Origin: an uncultured Clostridia bacterium
Lineage (GTDB): Bacteria; Bacillota; Clostridia; UBA1381
NCBI GenBank assembly: GCA_934444735.1
Contig: CAKSDE010000019.1
Coordinates: forward strand, 1-55,854
Direction: 5' to 3'
DNA length: 55,854 nt
Position 1 is the first letter of the stretch. Each line of letters opens with the position of its first letter. The notes below the pieces were generated by a model. It was not told where the DNA came from, did no database searches, and was given only the letters and a program-made list of their open reading frames with translations. This document shows, one piece after another, positions 34,074 to 43,728 of this stretch. The position numbers and the translations under genes were made by a program.

Positions 34074-37000
34074 TTATCTTAGATTTATTTGCCTTAACAA
34101 TTCATCTATCATATATGAGTCCTCTGTACTGTCGAAAATCGCTGCATTGTCACTTATTACAATAAGCCCTTTATCGTCCCAGAATACCTGTTTCCCTAAG
34201 GCTTCAACCAAAGCTCTCAAAGGCAAAAGTGTTCTGTTCTCTCTGATTACAGGCGCTGCATCAAGTGTAACCTCTGCACCGTCTACAAGCATTGTACTGC
34301 TGCCGACAGTCATCTTGATATTCTTTGCTCCGCATGAAATTTCTATTTCTTTTGTTTCCCCGTTCCACAAAACCTCTCCGCCGAGACTTTCTGAAATAAA
34401 TCTTACCGGCACAAAAGTTCTGTTATTTATAATAATCGGCATAACCGCGTCATTCTGAGAATCTATCTGCGTCATTTCTCCGTTTTTCTCAGCGCCTGCA
34501 CGCCCTATTCCCAAAACTACCGCATCTTTAACTCTTTCTTTGAGCTTATCTGTATATCTGCCCATTTTCTCGAAATGTGTATCCTCAAATCCGGAGACCT
34601 CCGAATAAACACTTGCGTTCTCTGTCAAAGTGTAATTCCTGTTCTTTATATCCGCAAATCCCGGATTATCCATATTTACGTTATTTTCAAATGTACCTTG
34701 TGAAATAACGCTGTTACTTATATCATTTGAACCGGAATTTACAAATACATTCTTTTTAATAGATACTCTGTGCGGCTGGTAAACCGGCAAATTCCAAATT
34801 TCGCTCATAATCGGATATTTTGCAAGCCATACATCTGATGTATAGGGTACTTCCTTCAAGGAGGAAACCATATAGTTCGATTCGTCAACATCTGCGAGTT
34901 TTGTTGTTGGGTTTCCTCTGTCAACATAGCGTATAGGCGTTCCTACATTGATCATAATATTATTTTCAACATTGTTGTCGCTTCCTGCCTCTGCCCACAT
35001 TCCGCGTCCCGGAATATTTTCAAATATATTTTTTGTTACCGAGTTGCCTGAAAGATTATCATCGAAATATATGCATCCTAATCCGACACCGCCTGATGAG
35101 CCATAGAAGTCATGAAAATAATTATGCGTTATCTGATTTCCGCGTCTTATCCATGTACGTCCGGAATAAATTCCGCCCGAATCGTCCACCGACTGCAAAA
35201 GATCATAAAATTCATTATATTCTATTATGTTTTCATTCCCCGAAAACTGCATTCCCAAGTGAAGTGCGTCGTGTATTTCATTATTTGAAACCCTGTTTCC
35301 GCATCCCCCAACATGGATACCGCCGGTATACGTTTTTGTTATTCTGGAGAACTTTTCCGTTTCATTATTTTCTGCATAATTTCCACCCGGTGTAAGAGTT
35401 TTTACATTTCCTCCCGATAGATTTATTCCGCCGTCTGTCATGGAAATATAATTGCCGACCACACCGTTATTATAAGTATCTGCCGCAACGCTTACAGCAA
35501 TACTTCCGAGGTTTGTAATGTTATTATAAGCAATCAGATTGTTATCGCCCTTTTTAATTTCAAATGCACTGCCTCTTGAACAGGGAACCGTAAATCCTCT
35601 GAACGTCAGGAAATTTGCACCGTCTATCTTAAACATACTGTCGGATAAATCTGACAGAAAAATTTCTGACTCTCCCGAAGAATCCGCCGGCGGATAAAAA
35701 TACAGTTTTTTATTTTCTTTATCCACATAAAATTCTCCCGGTCTGTCCAGTTCTTCAATTAAGTTCTGGATATAAAATCTCGCCGTACCGTCAACAGCAT
35801 CCGAGGTCAAAATTATCGTTGTGGTTACCGTGCCATTTTTTATATTGTCAATTTTGTCATGAAATGACTGCCACAAAAATCTCCAGTTTGCCACCAGATC
35901 GGCATCTTTTGCATTTTTCCAGTTATTTACCCTGTTTTTGTCCGAAAGTGTAAATGAAAATCCTTTGCTTTCAATCTTCGGCGTCACTACACTGACCTTT
36001 TCAAAGACATCATTCCCCCCGGCAGTCATATTCGGCCATCTTGCAATTGTCATTATCTTACCGTCCACAACAAGCTCATTCGGTTTGTTTCCCGACTGAT
36101 TACTGAAATATATGCTGCCATAATTGAAATCCTTGATTTTTGATAAATCATATTGATATATACAACTGCGTGCATCGCGGTCATATATTTTTGCAAGAAC
36201 TTCCTCGTCCGACACGCGCTTAAAATCAGATACACTTAGCTGTATTCCCCCAATAAGCTCAACCTTTTCATTTTGATATGGGCGATATGTTATCGGTTTT
36301 CCTTCTTCTCCCGAATCTTCTGCTCCAAAGGTCATACCCTTTTCAATTCTGTATACACCTCCACGGATATAAACGCAGACTCCGCCTTCCGGCAACCCTT
36401 CATTCTTTAAAGTTCGTACTTCTTCCTTTGCACGTTGAATTGTTTCAAAGGGTTTATTAAATGTACCGTCATTTTCTTCATCATCACCGTCAGGTGAAAC
36501 ATAAAGCGTCGCACCGTTTTTGCCGAGTATTTCTCCGGAAATTGTGCTTTGTCCGCCGTTCTGAGGTTTATCCGAATCTTTATTTCCATCATCGGCACTT
36601 TGCCTGTTTTTATATCTTTCTATAATATTTCCGAATCTGAAAATATAATTTTGGTCTGTCGGCTCATCAACAACAACCAATATTTCATGTGAAGCGCCAT
36701 CTTTCGGGAGTTCAAACCACGTACTAATGTAATTTACCCCTTGCGCTGCAGACCAGCATGAAAGCTTTTGCTCCGATGCCGTATTATCTACATATACCGT
36801 CACTGAACTTCCCGCTGTCGCTGACGGATAATTGAAACAGAATGCTTCTGCCGAACTGTTAAAGCTCAATGTTGCTGATGTTTCGGTCTGCATGATACCG
36901 TTTTCAAAATATGGATACGAATATGAATAATCGCCTATTGTAAGCTTGCTGTCATAGGTTGTAAATTTATTATTCACATCATAACGCGTCCATTTATCAT

Positions 37001-37826
37001 CATACGTAATTGCAGAATCGTCCGATTCAATATATCTGTATCTTGCATCTGCCAGATTCGCATATTCTTTACAGTATATCCCGACATTTTTAGGTTTTGC
37101 CATACACGCATCGGCATCTTCATCAAAAGCTTTTTTTATAGCTTCTGCATATTTCTGATATCCCCCGTGCACATCAAACCCGTCTCCCGATGCATTATAC
37201 ATACTTGCAAGATATGCCTCAAAATTAGCGAATTTATTATTCGATTTAAAGTCCTGCTGCATATAATCGTATATGTTTATGCTTTTTATGCCATAATGAT
37301 TGGCAATCTCATCTTTCCATTTAAACTGATCTATCATAGATTCATATTGACTGTCTGATTCATCAATCGGATTCGGAGCATAAACAAACAACACCGACGG
37401 AATTTTTTTAAGCGACAGACATTGTCTTACAATAGACTCCATATAAACCTTGCTGTCCTTTTCACCTCTTCTGCGGTCATTTACCGCAAATTCAACAACA
37501 ACCATATCGGGTGAAAAAGAACCGACATCATTCATGAATCTTGCGGCACCGTAATCGGAACCTGTGCCGCCTTTTCCTGCGTTGATTGTCACAACATCTT
37601 TTCCGTTCACACTTGCCTTTACACATTCTGCGGTTTGTTTAATCCATTCTTCCCCTCCCGCTGTAAGAGATCCTCCTATAAACGCAACCGTATACTGATT
37701 TTCCTTTGGTGCCGGTCTTTCTCTTACCTGTGTATAAGGATCCGGATTATACTCCGCAAAAACCGTTAAAAAAGACATTATCATCGAAATACAAAGAAAA
37801 ACCGTGCATATTTTTTTGTTTTTCAT
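34074..37826 (-). CDS. Secreted SGNH esterase - GH141-like beta-helix - CuAO_N fusion
   Basis: 1,250 residues from the ATG at 37826 (the ATG at 37838 abuts AAAGGA). Order: signal peptide (1-24); SGNH hydrolase with GGSLTAG (nucleophile S53), NAGKGGTGS, VND (N116) and DVH (D218, H220); a beta-sandwich likely to bind carbohydrate (about 290-400); a right-handed beta-helix (about 430-1120) opening TLYVSPDGDDEENDGT and matching the GH141 layout (known GH141 activities are fucosidase and xylanase); and a C-terminal copper-amine-oxidase-N-like domain (about 1140-1235, NRTFVPVRFISESLGG, NRTLLPLRALVEALG) often used for surface attachment. It probably deacetylates and then cleaves one decorated glycan. 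Middle gene of the long minus-strand run. Confidence 0.85.
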   Translation of the reverse strand: MKNKKICTVFLCISMIMSFLTVFAEYNPDPYTQVRERPAPKENQYTVAFIGGSLTAGGEEWIKQTAECVKASVNGKDVVTINAGKGGTGSDYGAARFMNDVGSFSPDMVVVEFAVNDRRRGEKDSKVYMESIVRQCLSLKKIPSVLFVYAPNPIDESDSQYESMIDQFKWKDEIANHYGIKSINIYDYMQQDFKSNNKFANFEAYLASMYNASGDGFDVHGGYQKYAEAIKKAFDEDADACMAKPKNVGIYCKEYANLADARYRYIESDDSAITYDDKWTRYDVNNKFTTYDSKLTIGDYSYSYPYFENGIMQTETSATLSFNSSAEAFCFNYPSATAGSSVTVYVDNTASEQKLSCWSAAQGVNYISTWFELPKDGASHEILVVVDEPTDQNYIFRFGNIIERYKNRQSADDGNKDSDKPQNGGQSTISGEILGKNGATLYVSPDGDDEENDGTFNKPFETIQRAKEEVRTLKNEGLPEGGVCVYIRGGVYRIEKGMTFGAEDSGEEGKPITYRPYQNEKVELIGGIQLSVSDFKRVSDEEVLAKIYDRDARSCIYQYDLSKIKDFNYGSIYFSNQSGNKPNELVVDGKIMTIARWPNMTAGGNDVFEKVSVVTPKIESKGFSFTLSDKNRVNNWKNAKDADLVANWRFLWQSFHDKIDNIKNGTVTTTIILTSDAVDGTARFYIQNLIEELDRPGEFYVDKENKKLYFYPPADSSGESEIFLSDLSDSMFKIDGANFLTFRGFTVPCSRGSAFEIKKGDNNLIAYNNITNLGSIAVSVAADTYNNGVVGNYISMTDGGINLSGGNVKTLTPGGNYAENNETEKFSRITKTYTGGIHVGGCGNRVSNNEIHDALHLGMQFSGNENIIEYNEFYDLLQSVDDSGGIYSGRTWIRRGNQITHNYFHDFYGSSGGVGLGCIYFDDNLSGNSVTKNIFENIPGRGMWAEAGSDNNVENNIMINVGTPIRYVDRGNPTTKLADVDESNYMVSSLKEVPYTSDVWLAKYPIMSEIWNLPVYQPHRVSIKKNVFVNSGSNDISNSVISQGTFENNVNMDNPGFADIKNRNYTLTENASVYSEVSGFEDTHFEKMGRYTDKLKERVKDAVVLGIGRAGAEKNGEMTQIDSQNDAVMPIIINNRTFVPVRFISESLGGEVLWNGETKEIEISCGAKNIKMTVGSSTMLVDGAEVTLDAAPVIRENRTLLPLRALVEALGKQVFWDDKGLIVISDNAAIFDSTEDSYMIDELLRQINLR

Positions 37827-37850
37827 TTTTATAATCATTCCTTTCTTTTT

Positions 37851-39446
37851 TTATATTTCCTCATGCTCCGGATACATTACATTTTCATTCCATGCCTCCA
37901 TCTCGGCAGGTGACATATCTCTTGGCACTGCCTCAATTCCCTTTTTCTGCACCTCAATATAGATTACTTCATCGGGTTTCAGGGAGAATCCCGTCCTTAA
38001 AATTCCACCCTCCGTTCTTTTAACATCGCAATGATAATTCATCGTACTTGCTGCTCTTAAATATTCCTCCTGCATAGGTGATACATCATTTGGTGAACCC
38101 ATATTGAGCCATGCCTCATATGCACTCCCATGATATTTCTCTATTTTTGCACTTGTTATAACATATTCTCCGTCGTCTTCGACCGGAATTTGCAACTCAT
38201 CATTCCAATCCGGCTGGCTTTCAATCTCAAGAAAATGCTGATTATAGGCAATTGCCCTTATCACCCCTTTTTCGCTTGCGGCAGTGATTCCGCATCCGAG
38301 TCCGAAACCTCCGTCTTTTTCACAATCCATAACATTGCCGCGCATCTTTCTTAAAAGCTTATACGCATTATATGTCGCCTTATTTATTCCACGGATAGTT
38401 ACCAATCCATACGTGCAAGAAAATACGCTGTGTGCCTGTCTGTTTTCCGAGAATATGTCACTTGCCACCCAATATGCCGCAGAATTACAGTAATCTCTTA
38501 CCCCGAGCATATTCCTCACAACACACGCACCCCCAAAAAGGTTATCAATACATTTATTACAAAGCCATATAATTTTTTCTTCGTTCGGTGCAGACATTGT
38601 ATTCCATTCCGTCCAATGTATTTCAAGTTCCGGCATAACAGAGTTCTCCACCGCTTCCTTAACTTCACGAAAACGTTCCTTTAAGTATTCTCCTGTTTTA
38701 TACGGCGATTTATTTTCACCCCGATATTCACACTGCTCTCCCAAGGGATACGCATGAGTTGTAATAAAATCAATCGGCACATCGTTTTTTGCGCAATAAT
38801 CTATCATCTCGCTTATATATGCGCCTCCCGCGGTTGAAGGTCCGCCCACCCTCAAATCTTTATCAACACGCTTAACTGCATATGCGGCATATGTATAGAG
38901 CTTCTCCATGTATTCTTTCATTCCGAGGCTTTTCGGCCAAAAACCGCCCGCATCATTTCCTACATTCGGCTCATTCCACACCTCAAAATACCAAGTCTTA
39001 ACTTCTTCCAAGCCATATCTTTGCACAATGTGTCTTACAAAATTTTCAATAAGATCTCCCCACTCATTATAATCTCTCGGCGCACTTGTATTCATTTTCC
39101 ATGCGAATGCATAAAAATCATGTCTTGATGCCAGCTCTTCCGGCATAGCTCCCAACTGAAAAAACGGTTTTAATCCGACTGACAGCATATAATCGGTAAG
39201 CTTGTCTATCTGATGCCACTGATAAGCTATTTTCCCGTTTGCCAAACGCTTCACAACTGCCATATTGTCATGAAAAAGCCCATGAAATCTACAATATTTA
39301 AAGTGCAGCTCAGACTGTATCTGCCGCAAGTGTTCCATGACGTCATGCCGAAGCATCTCATATGCACTCCCGACCGAAATTGAATTAAATATAGTGTCCC
39401 CAAACAGTTTTGCATCCTTTTTCTCGCTTAATTTTATCATTTTCAT
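37851..39446 (-). CDS. Glycoside hydrolase family 39-like enzyme (beta-xylosidase/iduronidase type)
   Basis: 531 residues, no signal peptide, so it acts on imported oligosaccharides. A TIM barrel with the two GH39 glutamates: acid/base E159 in VWNEPN and nucleophile E280 in IHWTEWN. The barrel is preceded by the typical RFHGLFHDNM stretch and followed by a beta-sandwich. GH39 contains beta-xylosidases and alpha-L-iduronidases; the sequence alone does not tell which. It starts 11 nt after the GH38 stop codon. AAAGG lies 4 nt before the first ATG and 10 nt before a second one (39440), so the exact start is uncertain by two codons. Confidence 0.88.
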   Translation of the reverse strand: MKMIKLSEKKDAKLFGDTIFNSISVGSAYEMLRHDVMEHLRQIQSELHFKYCRFHGLFHDNMAVVKRLANGKIAYQWHQIDKLTDYMLSVGLKPFFQLGAMPEELASRHDFYAFAWKMNTSAPRDYNEWGDLIENFVRHIVQRYGLEEVKTWYFEVWNEPNVGNDAGGFWPKSLGMKEYMEKLYTYAAYAVKRVDKDLRVGGPSTAGGAYISEMIDYCAKNDVPIDFITTHAYPLGEQCEYRGENKSPYKTGEYLKERFREVKEAVENSVMPELEIHWTEWNTMSAPNEEKIIWLCNKCIDNLFGGACVVRNMLGVRDYCNSAAYWVASDIFSENRQAHSVFSCTYGLVTIRGINKATYNAYKLLRKMRGNVMDCEKDGGFGLGCGITAASEKGVIRAIAYNQHFLEIESQPDWNDELQIPVEDDGEYVITSAKIEKYHGSAYEAWLNMGSPNDVSPMQEEYLRAASTMNYHCDVKRTEGGILRTGFSLKPDEVIYIEVQKKGIEAVPRDMSPAEMEAWNENVMYPEHEEI

Positions 39447-39457
39447 CTCGCCTTTCT

Positions 39458-42454
39458 TTAAATAATAAACTTCAATGTTATTATTTCAAAATTTTTAACT
39501 TTAATTTTAACCGCATTATTTTCCGACTCTATTTTTTCCAAGTTGTTTTCCAACATATCGCACAAATAAACCTCTTTGAAATCAAATCCCACACTTATCT
39601 GTGCATCGGACTTCTGATTATATGTTTCATACAGTCTGACAATAACCGAACTATCTTCCTCTGCTTTTTTTATTGTTTCAACAACAACATTTTCACAATC
39701 ACTCTTTGCTATAGAGCAGCAATCCGAAATTGCTCCCGTATTTTTTTCTATCCGATATCCCGAAAGCGGCTGATTCAAGATATATCCCTCACGCACCGTT
39801 TTACCGTTTCTGTAATCTCCCGTATGCGGATAGAGCGAATATATGAATGTATTTATACCCCTGTCCGCTACAGGATTGGGATATGTCGCAGATTTTAAAA
39901 GAGTTATTTCCATCACATTGTCTTCAATACTATAGCCATATTTACAGTCATTTAACAGACTGACACCAAATCCGCTTTCAGATAAATCCGCCCATTTGTG
40001 CGCGCATACCTCAAATTTTGCCTCGTCCCAGCTTGTATTTTTATGCGTCGGTCTTTCAAGATTTCCGAACTGAATGTCATATGTCGCATATTGTGAATGA
40101 ATATCTGTCGGAAACGCCGCTTTCATCATGACATGATCCTCCTGCCAATCAACTGTCGTTGCAAAGTCTATTCTTTTAGAGCCATTTCTTACAGTAATGT
40201 CCTGAGTTATTTTTGAATGTCTGTATTTTCTCTCCACCCTTATCCCATTTTCGAGCAATGTGACCTTTGAAACATCATCGGCAATCCACATTTTTTGTCT
40301 GTAATAATCGCATATCTCCCATGCATCATAATCATCCGGATAATCTTCAAAAATTTCTATGCAATTTGCCTTTTCCCCTTCGGCTATAACCTCACGTTTT
40401 TCTATTTTGTCATAAATTGAAATTATATGATAGCTCTCGTCAAACAAAACCTTTACGCAATCATTCTCAATACAATTCTTGCTCACCTTTATATCCCATT
40501 TCACAGGCTTATCGTCTATCACCCTCCAGCCATGTGCGGGAATATCTTGTGCAAAGTAAAGCTCACCATCTACCTTTATATAATCACTCACCTCAAACGG
40601 TGTTGCGTTATATACCCAAATGCCCCCTTCGGTTGCAATATCTGCTTTTATATTACTCAGCTTTTCCTCTGCAATTTTGTTTGCATCCGATAAAATCTGT
40701 TCATATTCCAAATCAGTAACGTCATACACTTCCTTAATAGAAGATCCCGGAATTATATCGTGGAATTGATTCAACAATATGGTCTGCTGATTTTTACGAA
40801 GATTCTCCTCCGGATATACACCGCCGCACAAAATCATATCTGCTACAGAAAGCGCCTCCGCTTTTAAGTAAAGCAACTCGCTCATTCTGTTGTTCTTTTT
40901 GTTCTTTGCCATTGAAGTATATGTGCCTCTGTGCATTTCAAAATACATCTCTCCGACCCACTTAGGTGTTCGGCAAAGCTCTTCAGCGTTTTTATAAAAC
41001 TTTTCCTCGGTTTTTTCAAAATAATCCTCAGCCTTGTCCAATTTTACCTTCGGCATACCGGGGATCCCATATTTTAGACGTCTGTAATTTTCCATCATCT
41101 CATATGTCGGGCCACCGCCGCCGTCACCGTATCCAAAAGTCATAACAGGGCTATCATTATACGACTTATTCTTATATTTTTCCCATGTTTGCAGAACAAA
41201 GTCCGGTGTAATATGCTGAGCATAATTCCATAAAAGATTTGCAAACACTTTGCTGCCGTCAATGCCCTCCCAAAGGAAAATATCATTTGGCATCGCATTT
41301 GTTCTGTTCCATGCCATTTTGCTTGTAAAGAAGTAATCTATTCCGCTTTTTTTCATTATCTGCGGCAATGCACCGCTATAACCGAATACATCCGGAAGCC
41401 ATAGAATTCTGCTGTCTTTTCCAAATTCCTCCTTCATGAATCTTTTGCCGAAAATAATCTGACGTATAAGACTTTCGCCGCTTACAAGGTTTGTATCGGC
41501 TTCAATCCACATTCCGCCCTCCGGTTCCCAGCGTCCCTCTTTTATCTTTTCTTTTATTTTTTCATATAACTCAGGATCATTTTCCTTTACATACTGATAC
41601 AGCTGCGGCTGACTCGACATAAACGAATATTCTTCATATCTTTTCATCATATTTATAACCGTTGAAAACGTCCTCTGTGCCTTTTCCTTTGTTTGCGCAA
41701 CCGTCCACTGCCATGCAATATCAATATGCGTATGCCCGATACAGCTTACACATATGTCATTCTCGCCGCATAACTTACCGTAAAATTCGTCACGCAGATA
41801 TTCCGATGTTTTTCTGACGCTTTCATAAAATTCTTCTGAATATATTTCTCTCAAATCCAGATATACCAACGCTTTGTCCAGGCAATCCCTTATTTTTATA
41901 TAGTTATAATCATCCTTTTTGTATTCCTCCATACACAGATACGGTACATTTATATCATAAAAAAGACCCTCTATCGCTAAATCTATGATTTGAATACTCG
42001 GTAAGACATCAAAATATCCGCCTATCATTCCGGTGTAGAGATAAATATAAATATCATAGTCGGTTTCAAACTCCAAAGGAAGCCATGTATGATTTGTGTC
42101 AAAGGCTTGCTCTGTTTTGCCGTTTACATACACTATACATTGCGGATTCTTTGGATCCCACTGTCCTTCTCTTCCCGTTTTCAAAGAAAATCTCAGTTCT
42201 TTTCCGTCTTGTTTTTCAACTGCGTCTATCTTCAAATGCAGCCAAAAATGCCTGTCCACGCCCTCTAAACGAGCCCCCTTCAAGAACAACCTCCAATTGT
42301 CCGACAATGCAGGCGGTGTATTACTTTTTTTATATTCCCCACACCCAATATATCCAAAATCAATATCTTTTTCATCAATCATAGCTTTTTCTTTCAAAAG
42401 CCGTACCATTTTTTGAATCTTTTTTTCTCTGAAATCAGTATTTTGTTTTTTCAT
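39458..42454 (-). CDS. Glycoside hydrolase family 38 alpha-mannosidase
   Basis: 998 residues, cytosolic. The catalytic domain begins near 230 with the zinc motif GHTHIDIAW (H243, D245). It carries the nucleophile D354 in WLPDVFGYSGALP and the later zinc-ligand region LNQFHDIIPGSS, followed by the long C-terminal beta-sandwich domains typical of GH38. It should release alpha-linked mannose from oligosaccharides. It is the first gene of the run, with GAGGTG as RBS and an operator-bearing promoter upstream, divergent from an AraC-type gene. Confidence 0.93.
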   Translation of the reverse strand: MKKQNTDFREKKIQKMVRLLKEKAMIDEKDIDFGYIGCGEYKKSNTPPALSDNWRLFLKGARLEGVDRHFWLHLKIDAVEKQDGKELRFSLKTGREGQWDPKNPQCIVYVNGKTEQAFDTNHTWLPLEFETDYDIYIYLYTGMIGGYFDVLPSIQIIDLAIEGLFYDINVPYLCMEEYKKDDYNYIKIRDCLDKALVYLDLREIYSEEFYESVRKTSEYLRDEFYGKLCGENDICVSCIGHTHIDIAWQWTVAQTKEKAQRTFSTVINMMKRYEEYSFMSSQPQLYQYVKENDPELYEKIKEKIKEGRWEPEGGMWIEADTNLVSGESLIRQIIFGKRFMKEEFGKDSRILWLPDVFGYSGALPQIMKKSGIDYFFTSKMAWNRTNAMPNDIFLWEGIDGSKVFANLLWNYAQHITPDFVLQTWEKYKNKSYNDSPVMTFGYGDGGGGPTYEMMENYRRLKYGIPGMPKVKLDKAEDYFEKTEEKFYKNAEELCRTPKWVGEMYFEMHRGTYTSMAKNKKNNRMSELLYLKAEALSVADMILCGGVYPEENLRKNQQTILLNQFHDIIPGSSIKEVYDVTDLEYEQILSDANKIAEEKLSNIKADIATEGGIWVYNATPFEVSDYIKVDGELYFAQDIPAHGWRVIDDKPVKWDIKVSKNCIENDCVKVLFDESYHIISIYDKIEKREVIAEGEKANCIEIFEDYPDDYDAWEICDYYRQKMWIADDVSKVTLLENGIRVERKYRHSKITQDITVRNGSKRIDFATTVDWQEDHVMMKAAFPTDIHSQYATYDIQFGNLERPTHKNTSWDEAKFEVCAHKWADLSESGFGVSLLNDCKYGYSIEDNVMEITLLKSATYPNPVADRGINTFIYSLYPHTGDYRNGKTVREGYILNQPLSGYRIEKNTGAISDCCSIAKSDCENVVVETIKKAEEDSSVIVRLYETYNQKSDAQISVGFDFKEVYLCDMLENNLEKIESENNAVKIKVKNFEIITLKFII

Positions 42455-42506
42455 ACAAGCACCTCATAATCATTAGTACGGAAACTAATCCGAATATCTT
42501 AATTAT

Positions 42507-42571
42507 ATTATATAGTACCGTGTATGCGAATACAAGTCGCATAATGATATTTTTGTGTAGTATAATGATAT
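42507..42571 (-). promoter_or_regulatory. Promoter of the GH38 operon with a 21-bp-spaced direct-repeat operator
   Basis: Minus strand: TTGTAT (42535-42530), 17-bp spacer, TATAAT (42512-42507). Immediately upstream, written on the plus strand, GCATAATGATAT (42539-42550) and GTATAATGATAT (42560-42571) are direct repeats 21 bp apart, two helical turns. This is the usual geometry for an AraC-family activator touching a weak -35. The same arrangement is found at 46815-46879. Confidence 0.75.
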
Positions 42572-42724
42572 ACACAAAAACACATACTACAAATAATATT
42601 TTATTTTTATATTTAACTTCTCCGATAAATTTACCAATATTTTCATTAAAATCTAAGGATTTAACAAACACTTTTACTCAAAAAACCTGCAAAAAACAAC
42701 TTTTCTTTTTAGGGCAACAAAATA

Positions 42725-42753
42725 TTGACACCACTTTATCTTTGTTGTATAAT
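42725..42753 (+). promoter_or_regulatory. Consensus sigma-A promoter of the AraC-type gene
   Basis: Perfect TTGACA (42725-42730) and TATAAT (42748-42753), spacer 17 bp. Confidence 0.88.
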
Positions 42754-42825
42754 AGCATTATCAAATAAAAAATATATTTTCAGTACGGAGGAAAGTATTA
42801 AAATTATAATACAAAAAACTGTCTT

Positions 42826-43668
42826 ATGGAAGCAAAATTATTAAAAGCCTCAAAACACACCAATCCTCAAACAGGATTTTTATGCAGATATGTAAAAAGC
42901 AACACTGAACGCTTTAAACTGCACTATCATGACTATTATGAGCTCTTTTTGATTTTAAAAGGCAATGTTGCTCATACGGTCAACTCACAGACAAATATTA
43001 TTCGTGACGGTCACTTGCTTTTTATACGCGACCGTGATGTTCACAATTATCAAAGTGCCGACGGAAATAGCTTTGAGTTTATCAATCTTGCTTTTACAAA
43101 GCAACACTTTAACGCATTATTCGAGTATTTAGGGGAAGCCTTTCCATACACCTCTCTCTTAAACACTTCCTTTCCTCCCATGACAATCCTTTCGCAAAAA
43201 AAGAAGAATTCATTATTTTATTCTCTTTTAAATCTGAGTCATGAAAAAGACATTATATCGTTACATATGGAATTTCGTATTGTTTTGTTTCAGATATTTT
43301 CTCAATACTTTTTCAATTATTCCGAAGATGTTTATACTGTTCCGGTATGGCTTGAGATAGCTTATCAAAAAATGAAAAAACCTATCAACTTCATTGCCGG
43401 GCTAAACAGAATGATTGAAGTATCAGGGAAAAGTTATGAACATCTTGCTCGTTCTTTAAAACAATATTACAATGTCACCCCAACTCAGTATATAGCGGAT
43501 TTAAGGCTTGAATATGCCGCAAATATGCTATACAGCAGCAATTTATCAATAACGGAAATCTGTTTTTCCTGCGGATTTGAGAATATGTCATGGTTTCATA
43601 AGCAATTTAAGGAAAAATACGGCGTCACACCGTCACAGTACAGAAAAAATATAAAATACATTAATTAA
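42826..43668 (+). CDS. AraC-family transcriptional regulator of the glycan locus
   Basis: 280 residues: an N-terminal cupin sensing domain (about 28-100, HYHDYYELFLILKG, DVHNYQ) and a C-terminal double HTH (about 185-278; SITEICFSCGFENMSWFHKQFKEKYGVTPSQYR). Divergent from the GH38 gene and close to its 21-bp-spaced operator, so it is the best candidate activator of that run and of the esterase run at 46,756; this is inferred. Oddity: the only good Shine-Dalgarno (GGAGG, 42787-42791) lies 34 nt before the ATG, with a GTATTA...TAATAC hairpin between, and no in-frame start is closer. It has its own consensus promoter and a shared terminator downstream. Confidence 0.9.
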   Translation: MEAKLLKASKHTNPQTGFLCRYVKSNTERFKLHYHDYYELFLILKGNVAHTVNSQTNIIRDGHLLFIRDRDVHNYQSADGNSFEFINLAFTKQHFNALFEYLGEAFPYTSLLNTSFPPMTILSQKKKNSLFYSLLNLSHEKDIISLHMEFRIVLFQIFSQYFFNYSEDVYTVPVWLEIAYQKMKKPINFIAGLNRMIEVSGKSYEHLARSLKQYYNVTPTQYIADLRLEYAANMLYSSNLSITEICFSCGFENMSWFHKQFKEKYGVTPSQYRKNIKYIN

Positions 43669-43676
43669 GAATATAC

Positions 43677-43721
43677 AAAAAAAGTCATCTGCGCATAATT
43701 TTATACGCTGATGACTTTTTT
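43677..43721. terminator. Bidirectional terminator between the AraC gene and the transporter gene
   Basis: Stem AAAAAGTCATC/GATGACTTTTT with runs of A on one side and T on the other, serving both convergent genes (ends at 43668 and 43729). Confidence 0.85.
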
Positions 43722-43728
43722 GGTAATT

